Positions 21,789 through 33,055 of a DNA stretch of 64,000 nucleotides are shown here, piece after piece. This DNA comes from Manihot esculenta (lineage: Eukaryota > Streptophyta > Magnoliopsida > Malpighiales > Euphorbiaceae), in NCBI RefSeq assembly GCF_001659605.2, contig NC_035174.2, positions 22,022,027 to 22,086,026 on the forward strand, given 5' to 3'. The position numbers were made by a program, and so were the translations under genes. Positions within the stretch are counted from its first letter, which is position 1. Each line of letters opens with the position of its first letter. The notes beneath the pieces are model-generated. The model searched no databases and had not been told where the DNA came from. It saw nothing but the letters and a program-made list of their open reading frames with translations.

Positions 21789-24337
21789 TGTAATACCCGG
21801 CTAGATTCCGGCATCGGAATCCCTACCTTCCGGCGGAATCTCCGTTGGAATCGGGAGTTCTGAAGATGCCAGAGGCTTCTAGAGCGATAAAAATGTGTTT
21901 TCTAAGATGTTTTTACTGATTTCATGGTTTTAAATGAAAAAGAATTGAGTTTTGAAAAGAAAAGACCTAGGAGGCATGTGCCAGGTTCGGCCGCCGAAAG
22001 TGAAGTTCGGCCGCCGAACATGGAAAGGTTTTGGGAGCGCTTTTGGCCTTCGAAAGCTTTGTTTGAGCGAGCCAAGGTTCGGCCGCCGAACATGCATGAG
22101 TTTAGGGGGCACGTTAGGCTGCCGAAGGTGGTTCAGCATGCCACCTATAAAGAGCCCTCAGATCGGAAATGGGCGAGTTTTCTCCCCATTCTCGAGCTCA
22201 GGTGAGTTTTTGTCCTCCCTTGGCCGTTTTCATGTTTTTCTTCATCTCCTTCATGTTTTCATGAGTCTTATGGCTGTTTTGAAGAGTTTTAAAGCTTAGA
22301 TCGAAGTTTTGGGAGCTTGGAGCTTTTGGAGCTTGGATTCTCCACACCTCCGAGTTACGGATCACCCAACCCTCGATCTTCAAGAGGTAAGTGTAGATCT
22401 TTGCTTTCCTAGTGTCTTTTGAAGTTTTATGAAGGTTTTAATGGTTGAGTATGGGTAGATATGCATGTTAGGATTTATGTGGGTTGTATGCCCAATGTAT
22501 GTTATGTGATGCTCATGTATGTTTATATGATGCTATGTTGAATGTTTAGGCTAGGTTATGCATGTGGGAGAGTGTATGTATGAGTGGGAAAGAGCAAGTG
22601 AGATTATGGGTTGTTTTGATGGTTTTGGCCTATGTGGGTCATAAGCTATCTATGTATGCTTTTGATGTTATTTTTGGAGTTTAAGTTTGTTTAAGCTCCT
22701 TTGTGCATGGTTAAGGGTTTATGCATGTTTTGGTAAGTTGGGTGCTTGTTTTGGGGTGTTTGGAAGGTTTGGGAGGCTTGAATGCATGAGAAGCTGAGTT
22801 CTGCCCTTCTGGGAAGAACTCAGGTTCGGCCGCCGAAAGTAGTTTCGGCCGCCAAACCTGCCTTTGGATGCATGGTTTGGCCGCCTAACCTTGCCCCCGA
22901 AAGTTGAGTTTTGGCTTGAAAGCAGACTTTCGGCCGCCGAAGGAAGGTTCGGCCGCCGAAAGTGCCTGACTTTCGTCTCTGGAGAAGGACTTTCGGCCGC
23001 CGAAGGTGCCCGAGTTTCGTCTCTGGAGAGAGGGTTCGGCCGCTGAAGGTGCCGCCGAAAGTGCCCTGTCCAGCCTTTTCAAGGTTGTTTTCTATGCATG
23101 TTTAAGTGATGTTTTAAGGGGTTTTTGGGTAGTTGTTTATGAGTTGTTTAGAGTGTGTTGGCACCTCATTCGAGTCCACCTGTGTAGGATCAGACCCGAG
23201 GGATCGAGGAGGCCATCAGCGTTAGCAGTTGCAGAGTTGGTCCAGCGTCTGCCAGAGGTGAGTAGAACTAACTTAACCTTTTATTTTAAAGAAATCAAAT
23301 GCCTAAAGCATGCTCATGCATCCTGTTTATATGTAATAGGTTGATTGCACTAGTTACACGAATATGAAGCATTGCATTATTTACTGTTGATGGAGATTGG
23401 ACCAAGGACGACCCCACTAGCCCTAGAGATGTTGTAAGACCTGGCCGGGCCAGGCATACATATGCAGTTGTTGTAAGACCTGGCCAGGCCAGGCATACGA
23501 AGGTTGTGAGACCCGGCCGTGCCGGGCATACTGATACTGGAAGGGATGTTTTGGGGTTAGGTCCAATCCGTGATATGATTTGTTTATGCTGTGACACATT
23601 TCATGAAAGCATGTAATTAATGAACTGTTTTCTTTGTTTCTACTCACTGGGCTCTTTAGCTCACCCCTCTCCCCTAACCCCAGTGTTGCAGGTTTGAGGT
23701 CGTTCGGGAAGTCTCAAGAGTAAAGGTTTTGCTTATGTAATAGTATTAGATTAGTACTTTTAGTGTGGACATGTATTATAAATTGAAATAATGGATTGTA
23801 AGATAATGAAATATAATGTAATGCAAGTATGGTAGAGATGGGTTTATGTATTAGTACTGTGCTTGGCCCTAAGACTTGGTTAGTCCCTTTTTAGTACATG
23901 ACGTATGTAATGTTTTAGATGTTGAGTTGTTTGAACTAATCTTGTGGCATGTGTTGTTTACCACGCTATGGTAATTGATGAGGACCCTAGTGGAGGTCTT
24001 ATGTTTGTGGTTTGATGCATGCACAGGTTAGGTTCTAATTCTTTGGATGTAATCCCAGCTTGATGTATGTTATGTTGACCCAGCTAGAGTTTTGATGAGG
24101 GCTCTAGTAGGGGGTTCTTTATGTTTCCAGTTATGTCGCATACAGGTTAAGCTCGGTAGTTACATCAGATGTTTCAGTTTTTATGTTAAAATTTTTTTAT
24201 CATGTATGGGATTTGACCAGGTGATAGGAGGTATGTTTGGCTTGCTATGGGTCCCGGCGGCCTTAAGCCGATTTGGATCCTAGCGCTGGTGGCGGTTCGG
24301 GCCCTTACGGTAGGGTATCGGTTTTTGGGTCGTTACA
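21789..24337 (+). repeat. 5' LTR of chromovirus, 2549 bp
   Basis: Begins TGTAATACCCGG and ends CGTTACA. It contains several TTCGGCCGCCGAA palindromes in two clusters (21985-22145 and 22820-23065). It also has a triplet of units containing CCTGGCCGGGCCAGG, or variants of it, each preceded by TTGTAAGA or a variant (23430-23530). CCTATAAAGAG at about 22142 could be the promoter TATA box. Confidence 0.93.
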
Positions 24338-24340
24338 GAG

Positions 24341-24355
24341 TGGTATCAGAGCTTT
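24341..24355 (+). promoter_or_regulatory. Primer binding site, initiator-Met tRNA
   Basis: TGGTATCAGAGCTTT starts three bases after the 5' LTR end. Confidence 0.85.
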
Positions 24356-24622
24356 GGGCCTCAAGAGTACGGTGTGTTGCACATCGGAAAGAGGTTGGTT
24401 TAGTGATCATAGAAGGGCAAGCACAATAGGAGGAATCATGTCCACTAGGATAGGATGTCGAGTCCTGTCTTCTATGAATGATGATGTGAAATGCCATGAG
24501 TTTATGCATGTGCATTTATGTTATGTATGCTATGTATGTTGTAGGTTCATGTGTTTCCATATGAACCGTATGATGCTAATGCTTGTTTGTATGCTTGTGT
24601 GTTGTTCTTCAGAGGAGCCAGA

Positions 24623-25282
24623 ATGCAAGGTGCTCGTCGATCTGTGGAATCGACTGGAGTTCCATCTGAGAGGGAAGGTTTGGAAACCTTTCCCCCTGCT
24701 CTGCCAAGAGCGCAGTCGTGGGGAGTTAGCAGATGGGGAACATCAAGGGACCCTGGAAGGTCTTTCGATGCGAGCAGAGAAGCAATGGCTCCAAGAAGGA
24801 TGTCAGCTAGTATGAGGGAGGTAGAGTTGGATGTTCAGAGAAGAGATGTCAGTTTGAGAATCAGAGTGCTGGAAGAAGGTATGGGAGATTCTCAGGAGGA
24901 TGCTCAGACTCAGGATTCCAGGATCTCAGGTTCAGGGGGGAATGATCCCTCCACTCTGAGTACAGTTGCCACAAGAGATAAAAGGTGGGGAAACACCACT
25001 AAGAAGTGGGGCAGAGGCCTCAGAAGGTCGAAGAAGAAGTTTTGGCAGAATTTGAAGGCTAGTCTGGGTTTTGGTGGCTCAAGCTCTGGCTCAGGCAGTT
25101 TAAGATGCTTGAGGTGCGGTAGGCCGCACAAGGGAGTCTGTCTCGCGGGGACGACAGCATGTTTCAGATGCGGTCAGGAAGGGCACATGGTTCGTGAGTG
25201 TCCTACTGCACCCTGGTTGGCTCAGTCCCAGCGAACAGATGCAGGTAGAGTGGCTCAGCCAGCAGCCCCAGCCATGGTTTAG
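24623..25282 (+). CDS. Truncated chromovirus gag with zinc knuckle
   Basis: 219 codons, starting MQGARRSVES. The frame stays open upstream to 24551, but ATG 24623 is where gag of this group usually begins. The central helical Gag domain is missing. The N-terminal segment leads into a basic linker (KKWGRGLRRSKKKFW) and then a Ser/Gly stretch. The end has a half knuckle (CLRCGRPHKGVC) and a complete CX2CX4HX4C zinc knuckle (CFRCGQEGHMVREC, about residues 184-197). It could bind RNA but probably could not form particles. The frame is intact, which is notable beside the wrecked pol that follows. Confidence 0.7.
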   Translation: MQGARRSVESTGVPSEREGLETFPPALPRAQSWGVSRWGTSRDPGRSFDASREAMAPRRMSASMREVELDVQRRDVSLRIRVLEEGMGDSQEDAQTQDSRISGSGGNDPSTLSTVATRDKRWGNTTKKWGRGLRRSKKKFWQNLKASLGFGGSSSGSGSLRCLRCGRPHKGVCLAGTTACFRCGQEGHMVRECPTAPWLAQSQRTDAGRVAQPAAPAMV

Positions 25283-26640
25283 GTTAGTGGTCGAGGCAGA
25301 GGAAGAGGGTCAGCCTTTTCTTCTGAAGGTTCCCGTGGAGAAGGTCCGTCAGCTCCAGCTCGGATCTTCACCCAAGCTCAGCAGGAGGTAGACACACTGA
25401 ACACAGTGGTGTCAGGTACGCTCACTTTTGAATGTTCTGATGTGTATGTTTTGTGAACTCTAGTGGTTCTCTTTCTTTAGTTGCTCTAGGAGCCGTCGAG
25501 AGGTTGAGTTGATAGCTTCTGGGCTAGAGTATTCTCTTTGGGTTAGTGGACCCGAGCGTGATCCATCTGTGGTAGAGTTAGTCTGCCGGTCCAGTTCGGT
25601 GACTGTTGAGGGTAGATGCCTTCCACCCGACTCTGAGGTTCTAGACTTGACTGTCTGGACGTCAGTTTAGGGTTGGACTGGGTTTTTCTACTCGTAGTGC
25701 TATCTTGGTCTGCAAAGACAAAGTAGTCAGGTTCAGAGGACAGGATGGGTCAGAGGTTTTCTTCTGAGGGAACACAGTAGGGATGCCTAGAGGTCTGATG
25801 TCAGCCTGTCAGGCTCGTAGGGTGAGTAGGAGGGGTTGTCAGAGGGTTCTAGCTATTGTTTGAGGGTTTAGTAGTCGGGTCCAGGAACCAGCCTCAGTGC
25901 CAGCTGTAGAGAGAGAGTCTTAGATGTTTTCCCAGGCGGGCTGTCAGGTTTACAACCTGCTAGAGAGATAGAGTTGGAAATAGAAGTGATGCCTAGCATC
26001 AGGTTCATCTCTATTCTTCTCTATAGGATGGCACCTGCAGAGTTGTAGGAGTAGTAGGAGCAGTTGTGAGACTTGGTAGATAAGGATTTTATCCGACCTA
26101 GTACCTCACCCTGGATTGCTCCAGTGTTGTTGTGGGAAAAGCAGGATGGATCCTTGAGACCCTGTGTCAACTTCAGGCAGTTGACCAAGGTCACTACCAA
26201 GGGCAGGTATTCCCGTGCAGGATGGATGATCTATTGGGACAGCTAGTAGAAGCTGTTTGTTTTCCAAGATAGATCTGAAATCCGGGTACTACCTGTGAAA
26301 GTTAGAGTTAGTTTTGGGTTAGCAGTGAGAAGAAGCCAGTTAGTGAAGATGAAGAGAAAAGAGTAAGGATCAGAGTAGCGCAGTGGAAGCGTGTTGTGTT
26401 TCAGGTGAAGGTTGGGTATTGCTAAGGTGTCTCTTTGGGCAGGGTGATTCTTTATGGAGAAAATCCATTTGGATTTCTGTGTTCCTATGTTATGGAAGTT
26501 CGTGTCAGATCCAAGTGAGGTTCTTAAAGAACTAGAGGTGGAGATCTCAAGGGATCTCACATATGTTGAACAGTTAGTGCGGATCATGGACACATAAGTC
26601 AAAAATTGAGGAGCAAGGAAATCCTGATGGTGAAAAGTTT
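25283..26640 (+). pseudogene. Collapsed chromovirus pol (protease, RT start, chromodomain end)
   Basis: Recognisable traces in order are as follows. A protease-like segment lies near 25605-25665 (GRCLPPDSEVLDLTV). The start of RT lies near 26015-26270, with phrases equivalent to [18 protein letters not shown] and [16 protein letters not shown]. The C-terminal integrase/chromodomain segment lies near 26490-26600 (VSDPSEVLKELEVEIS, RDLTYVEQLVRIMDT). Many stops and frameshifts are present. The RT active site, RNase H and integrase core are absent, so large deletions have joined the two ends. Confidence 0.75.
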
Positions 26641-26844
26641 TGAAATCACCACTGGTTGATAGTGAGTGTTTGGGAGACCCGGGAGTTTATACTCCAGCAG
26701 TACCTGTGTCTCTCTTTTAGGAGAGAGGTTTTTGGTTTTGCTTGCATGTTGCTTGCTTGTTTATGTATGCTTGATGCTATGTTTTGAGATTGCCTGTTTG
26801 TTTGTGGAACATTCGGGGACGAATGTTCCTAAAGGGGGGAAGAA

Positions 26845-29412
26845 TGTAATACCCGGCTAGATTCCGGCATCGGAATCCCTACCTTCCGGCGGAATCTCTG
26901 TTGGAATCGGGAGTTCTGAAGATGCCAGAGGCTTCTAGAGGGATAAAAATGTGTTTTCTAAGATGTTTTTACTGATTTCATGGTTTTAAATGAAAAAGAA
27001 TTGAGTTTTGAAAAGAAAATACCTAGGAGGCATGTGCCAGGTTCGGCCGCCGAAAGTGAAGTTCGGCCGCTGAACATGGAAAGGTTTTGGGAGCGCTTTT
27101 GGCCTCCGAAAGCTTTGTTTGAGCGAGCCAAGGTTCGGCCGCCGAACCTCAAGTTCGGCCGCCGAACATGCATGAGTTTAGGGGGCACGTTAGGCTGCCG
27201 AAGGAGGTTCAGCAGGCCACCTATAAAGAGCCCTCAGATCGGAAATAGGCGAGTTTTCTCCCCATTCTCGAGCTCAGGTGAGTTTTTGTCCTCCCTTGGC
27301 CGTTTTCATGTTTTTCTTCATCTCCTTCATGTTTTCATGAGTCTTATGGCTGTTTTGAAGAGTTTTAAAGCTTAGATCGAAGTTTTGGGAGCTTGGAGCT
27401 TTTGGAGCTTGGATTCTCCACACCTCCGAGTTACAGATCACCCAACCCTCGATCTTCAAGAGGTAAGTGTAGATCTTTGCTTTTCTAGTGTCTTTTGAAG
27501 TTTTATGAAGGTTTTAATGGTTGAGTATGGGTAGATATGCATATAAGGATTTATGTGGGTTTTATGCCCAATGTATGTTATGTGATGCTCATGTATGTTT
27601 ATATGATGCTATGTTGAATGTTTAGGCTAGGTTATGCATGTGGGAGAGTGTATGTATGAGTGGGAAAGAGCAAGTGAGATTATGGGTTGTTTTGATGGTT
27701 TTGGCCTATGTGGGTCATAAGCTATCTATGTATGCTTTTGATGTTGTTTTTGGAGTTTAAGTTTGTTTAAGCTCCTTTGTGCATGGTTAAGGGTTTATGC
27801 ATGTTTTGGTAAGTTGGGTGCTTGTTTTGGGGTGTTTGGAAGGTTTGGGAGGCTTGAATGCATGAGAAGCTGAGTTCTGCCCTTCTGGGAAGAACTCAGG
27901 TTCGGCCGCCGAAAGTAGTTTCGGCCGCCGAACCTGCCTTTGGATGCATGGTTTGGCCGCCTAACCTTGCCCCCGAAAGTTGAGTTTTGGCTTGAAAGCA
28001 GACTTTTGGCCGCCGAAGGAAGGTTCGGCTGCCGAAAGTGCCTAACTTTCGTCTCTGGAGAAGGACTTTCGGCCGCCGAAGGTGTTCGAGTTTCGTCTCT
28101 GGAGAGAGGGTTCGGCCGCCGAAGGTGCCCCCGAAAGTGCCCTATCCAGCCTTTTCAAGGTTGTTTTCTATACATGTTTAAGTGATGTTTTAAGGGGTTT
28201 TTGGGTAGTTGTTTATGAGTTGTTTAGAGTGTGTTGGCACCTCATTCGAGTCCACCTGTGTAGGATCGGACCAGAGGGATCGAGGAGGCCATCAGCGTTA
28301 GCAGTTGCAGAGTCGGTCCAGCGTCTGCCAGAGGTGAGTAGAACTAACTTAACCTTTTATTTTAAAGAAATCAAATGCCTAAAGCATGCTCATGCATCAT
28401 GTTTATATGTAATAGGTTGATTGCACTAGTTACACGAATATGAAGCATTGCATTATTTACTGTTGATGGAGATTGGACCAAGGACGACCCCACTAGCCCT
28501 AGAGATGTTGTAAGACCTGGCCGGGCCAGGCATACATATGCAGTTGTTGTAAGACCTGGCCGGGCCAGGCATACGAAGGTTGTGAGACCCGGCCGGGTCG
28601 AGCATACTGAGACTGGAAGGGATGTTTTGGGGTTAGGTCCAATCCGTGATATGATTTGTTTTTGTTGTGACGCATTTCATGAAAGCATGTAATTAATGAA
28701 CTGTTTTCTTTGTTTCTACTCACTGGGCTCTTTAGCTCACCCCTCTCCCCTAACCCCAGTGTTGCAGATTTGAGGTCGTTCGGGAAGTCTCAAGAGTAAA
28801 GGTTTTGCTTATGTAATAGTATTAGATTAGTACTTTTAGTGTGGACATATATTATAAATTGAAATAATGGATTGTAAGATAATGAAATGTAATGTAATGC
28901 AAGTATGGTAGAGATGGGTTTATGTATTATTACTGTGCTTGGCCCTAAGACTTGGTTAGTCCCTTTTTAGTACATGACGTATGTAATGTTTTAGATGTTG
29001 AGTTGTTTGAACTAATCTTGTGGTATGTGTTGTTTACCACGCTATGGTAATTAATGAGGACCCTAGTGGAGGTCTTATGTTTGTGGTTTGATGCATGCAC
29101 AGGTTAGGTTCTAGTTCGTTGGATGTAATCCCAGCTTGATGTATGTTATGTTGACCCAGCTAGAGTTTTGATGAGGGCTCTAGTGGGGGTTCTTTATGTT
29201 TCCAGTTATGTCGCATACAGGTTAAGCTCGGTAGTTACATCAGATGTTTCAGTTTTTATGTTAAAGTTTTTTTATCATGTATGGGATTTGACCAGGTGAT
29301 AGGAGGTATGTTTGGCTTGCTACGGGTCCCGGCGGCCTTAAGCCGATCTGGATCCTAGCGCCGGTGGCGGTTCGGGCCGTTACTGTAGGGTATCGGTTTC
29401 CGGGTCGTTACA
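26845..29412 (+). repeat. 3' LTR of chromovirus, 2568 bp
   Basis: Near-copy of 21789-24337, preceded by a polypurine tract (AAAGGGGGGAAGAA, 26831-26844). It differs by scattered substitutions and one extra palindrome unit at about 27140-27160. Confidence 0.93.
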
Positions 29413-29737
29413 CTCACCTTGGCCGGAAATGGGGAGAGAAAACTCACACATTTCGGACAGGGGACCCCTTTATAGGTGGCTGGTCAGGCCACTTTCGGGG
29501 GCCTAACGTGCCTCCGCATGCACCCCATGTTCGGCGGCCAAACCTGGGCTCTTCCTTCATTCTCTTTCTTTCTTTTCTTTAAAACTTTAACTCAATTCTT
29601 TTCTTCATAAAAACCATAAAATACATGAAAACATTTTATAAAAACATGATTTTACCCTTCTAGAGGGTTCCGACATCCGAGATTCCACCGGACGGTAGGA
29701 ATTTCGATACCGGAGTCTAGCCGGGTATTACAGTTCT

Positions 29738-30671
29738 AAATCACACCTTTTCATTTGTACCTAATTGGACCTCTTCCACTGGGTCTGCTAGTTCTAGTTT
29801 TATTTAGGAGTCTAGTTTTTCTAATAGGTCGATGGGCATCATTGCTTTTCCAAGGCTTTTTGTGGAGTGTCTGTAGTATTTTTCAACTGATTTTTTGTTA
29901 CCTCGGACAATAGCTAATTCTCTTGAAGCTGGTAACTTTAGACACATAGCACCCATGTTAATAACTATCCCATGATAGTTTAAGACTCTATGATCGAGTA
30001 TTACATTGTAGGCGATTAGAATGTCCACCACTGCAAACTCTGCATATAGCTCCTGCTTGTTTTCTCATCATCCAGCACAAGAGGGAGATTAATGGTGTCT
30101 GGTACTGTCATAGTTTTATCCCTTAATCCCACTAATGGGTAGGAGACCTTAGCAAGGTTGTCTTTATCTAAACCTAGCTTATTAAAAATATCTAGGGTGA
30201 GGAAATTGATGGAGCTCTATCTTGTCTTCCAGCTTTCTCAGGATTCAGCTTGGGAGGCCATCTGACCTCTTTATCATTTTTCCTAATCCACATTAAAATG
30301 TATATCCGTAAGTCATTCATTGGAGTGTAATTCTTATACTTACCTCGGTCGTCATTTCCTTGGGACACTAGGTAGTTCCTACAGTCTCCTTCATACCCTC
30401 GCCTCTTCGGCTTTTGGGTTTTCTTTTGACTTATTATCTTGTCTTCTTTCAGCGCCTAGACTTCATCATCCAGTCTTAAGTACTTCTGAGCTTTATCCAT
30501 TAATTGCTGATAAGTTGCGGTAGGGTTCTTGATCAAGGAGTCCATGAATTTGATATTGTGCATTCCCTTTTTCAATGTCTTACAAGCTATTTTATGATTT
30601 AACTCTTCCACCTGTATCGCTTCAGTATTGAAATGTGAGATAAAACTCCATAAAGACTTGCTCTCTCCTTG
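29738..30671 (-). pseudogene. Ty3/gypsy (Tat-like) gag C-terminus and protease fragment
   Basis: On the minus strand from 30671 the sequence reads RQGESKSLWSFISHFN, then KGMHNIKFMDSLIKNP and YQQLMDKAQKYL, typical of a Retrotrans_gag domain and its tail. Further left (30031-29804) comes VDILIAYNVILDHR, LNYHGIVINMGAMCLK and AIVRGNKKSVEKYYRHS, typical of the retropepsin-like region of Tat elements. Frames are broken by stops. The left end is where the solo LTR inserted (GTTCT, 29733); no RT follows on its other side. Confidence 0.75.
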
Positions 30672-30676
30672 GCGGA

Positions 30677-32286
30677 TGATAGAGCATAATTTAGTCCATT
30701 TTATATTAATATTATTGATAAATATTTACATGATTTCTGTTTAATTTATTGCTTTTAATATTATTTTACAGAAAATAGTGTAAAAGGATAATTTAGAGAA
30801 AATCTCCCTAAAACTGCCTTATTTGGAGTAAAAGAGAGCAAGTCTGTCAAGTTGGATTCAAAACGAGCTGAATGAGGAAAATATTTGGAAATTTAAATAT
30901 TGAAGCACTTGGGCCAAGTACATGAACACAGTCCACTTCGCATGGACCGCACATGGACCGGTGCATTCCCTCACTCACGCCACGCAAATGGGCCATGCGC
31001 ATTCTCAGCACATGGGACCCGCCAAAGCATTTTCTCCACCTTGCACTCACAGTAAATGGCCCGCCTTCACTTCACATGGACACTTCACGCAAATGGTCCC
31101 AGCTCAATTCACGCCATTGGACGGCAAAATCAACACGCACATGGGCCCCGCCTAGGCTTCATCAATTCGCGCAATGGCCCAAACTCCCACTCCTGCACAT
31201 GGCCCGCGCCTTCTCCACATCTTCACGCACGCAGCCCACTCACACAATTCACGCACATGGGATAGAAATTTCCCAATTAGGGCGCTCCTGTGCTCTATTT
31301 AAAGAGCCAACCAGTGACAGAAAAGGGACACAACAATTCCTCCTCTCGGCAATTTCCGCAAGCCAGCTCCTTCGGTTCTTTCTTTTTCCTTTTTTTTTTT
31401 TATTTTATTTTTTTATTTTATTTTTCTGTTTTTAATTCAGTCAATGAGTGGCTGATTTCTTTCATCTAGTTGAATATTGGTTGAAACTTTAGTTATTTAA
31501 TGGGTTGTGAGACTTGATCAAATATTGTTTAATTTTGGGAATTCAATATTCATGCAATTTCATATTTAATTTTCATATTATTTTGTTATTGAAATCTATG
31601 TTGATTTTTTATTGCAAAATAATTATTTGTTAGTTTGAATAATTTAAGTTCGTAATTGCTTGGGTTATTCTTACATGAGAACACTTGGGATAAAACCCAA
31701 GAAAATTGCATGATCTAGCGTTATCTCCATACGTTTGGGTAGCCAGGATTGGATCTCTCTATTTCTTAATGCAATTGACAATTGTTTTGATGCCTAAGGC
31801 CCAAGGACGTTCCTTGGCAATTTGTTGATTAATAATTAATTAGAGAACGTTCCCTAATTGGTTTAATCATAAGGAGAGATAATGGTGGTAAGAAGCGTCT
31901 TCCATCTCCATAAACTAATCTATTGAATTAACCCAAAAGAACAAAGTGTATGTGATCAATCCCAACGACTAAAGTGGATCCAATACTTCAACTAGAGTTT
32001 TCTTATTATTTATTTCTCTTTTATTTTATTATTCACTTTTAGTAGTTTGTTAATCAAATCAATCTCAAACCCCCCATTTTACTTTACTGCAATTTATTTT
32101 TATTCCGCTTTCAGTTTATCTCATTTTTTGTTTATCTCATTGTTTCAGTTTATTTTATTGGTCTTATTGAGAAAAATAAATAGGTAATCAATTATCTGTG
32201 GATTCGATCCTTCACCACTATCTGCAGTTATAAATTGCTGATAACCAAGAAGGTTATTTTTTACCGGCTTCGACAACCGCGAGTCA
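30677..32286 (+). mobile_element. Solo LTR, 1610 bp, inside gypsy gag
   Basis: Begins TGATAGAGCATAATTTAG, ends AACCGCGAGTCA, and is flanked by GCGGA at 30672-30676 and 32287-32291. The gag reading resumes on either side. Near the right end, GGATTCGATCCTTCACCACT and ACCGGCTTCGACAACCG resemble the ends of large plant Ty3/gypsy LTRs that I recall. A GC-richer block with many ACATGG/CGCA motifs lies at 30910-31270. ORFs there (for example 30953-31435) have no protein features. A poly-T tract lies at 31390-31430. No interior or second LTR is present. Confidence 0.88.
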
Positions 32287-32291
32287 GCGGA

Positions 32292-32942
32292 TCTTCCGCA
32301 AATCAGAGAAGAGCTTTTTAAGAGGTATGTAGGTGATAATCTAGATTTAAGCAACATGAAAAATTGAGTAAAGCTTTAAATAGAGCCTGGGCTCAGATGT
32401 TGATACCATTTCTGAGCCAAACCTGTGAGTATGGATGAAAACACTTGGCACGGCACAAAGTCATTGACGTCTTGAAACTGCATCGTTGTTCTGAAGATCG
32501 CCAAGTGATTCTGGGATCTGTTGTTCCATCATACTTGTCCAAGCTGGGCAACTTGAACTTGGTAGGGAAAATTTCTGCGAGGATCTCTTCTGATAGTGGC
32601 GAGGTATCATCCAGGTCATAGCCCTCCTTCTACTCCTTCTAGTACCTTTGCACAGTCTGACTAGTTTTCAGTCAATGTCCTTTGGAGTCTCGTCTGATGA
32701 CTCCTCATCCTCTATGATTTTATTTATCCTGGGAGCCATAAATGAGGCCTCCTGCCAAGCTTTATACTACTTGAGAGTGGTTGCAATCTTTTGATGTACT
32801 AGAGTATTTGCTCGTTATTCATATTGTTGAGGCTGCGTCGTTGAACATAGAGGGTGTGTTCTGTCCACTTTCAAGGGTAGAAGAAATGATGGGTCCCTTT
32901 GTTGGGAGCAGTTTTAGCTACAGCTCGTGAATTATTAGCCAT
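32292..32942 (-). pseudogene. Tat-like gypsy gag N-terminal part
   Basis: Starts at ATG 32942 (MANNSRAVAK, then an NKG motif). It matches in position and sequence the gag start of the sister element at 40765 (MASSSQAAANIATNKGV). Both are followed by the segment that reads DDESSDETPK-like on the minus strand. It is frameshifted and carries stops. The region joins 30671 across the solo LTR at 30677. Confidence 0.65.
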
Positions 32943-33055
32943 TTAGAAAATGTAAGAAAAGAAAAGTATCTTTTCAAAAAAAAGTAAATAAGAGACCGGT
33001 TTTAATCCAAATGAACAAAGTGAATTCAATGAAAGTTTCCAACTACAGAACCAAA

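Larger units (their letters stand above)
21789..29412 (+). mobile_element. Ty3/gypsy chromovirus (Tekay-like), full ends, gutted interior
   Basis: A 7624 bp element with LTRs at 21789-24337 and 26845-29412 and target duplication CTCAC at 21784-21788 and 29413-29417. The LTRs are very similar along their length. The second carries about 20 extra bases, one additional palindrome unit near 27145. The interior is only 2507 bp: primer site, short gag, then collapsed pol with recognisable protease, RT-start and chromodomain-end remnants. Large LTRs and a pol that ends in a chromodomain point to the Tekay/Del group. It must depend on other copies for proteins. Confidence 0.93.
18376..29732 (-). mobile_element. 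Antisense solo LTR of the chromovirus family, split by two insertions
   Basis: On the minus strand it begins TGTAATACCCGGCTAG at 29732 and ends CGGGTCATTACA at 18376, with the 5 bp duplication GTTCT at 18371-18375 and 29733-29737. Its own sequence is 18376-20188, 21720-21788 and 29418-29732, about 2.2 kb. It resembles, in reverse, the 2.55 kb LTRs of the element inside it. Shared marks are the CTCACC-CC-TAACCCC box near 18875, the CTCAAATGAGG segment near 19435 and TTCGGC-GCCGAA palindromes at 19560-19770. No second LTR or interior is present, so it is a recombined solo LTR. It carries the insertions at 20189-21711 and 21789-29412. Confidence 0.85.

Noticed and set aside
23006..23647. ORFs of 74-112 codons in the chromovirus LTR, repeated at 28082-28723
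   Set aside because: They lie in LTR DNA, are duplicated only because the LTR is, and show no domain.
30953..31435. 160-codon ORF in the GC-rich block of a solo LTR
   Set aside because: His/Pro/Ser-rich, ends in poly-Phe from a poly-T tract, and is wholly inside an LTR; taken as non-coding.
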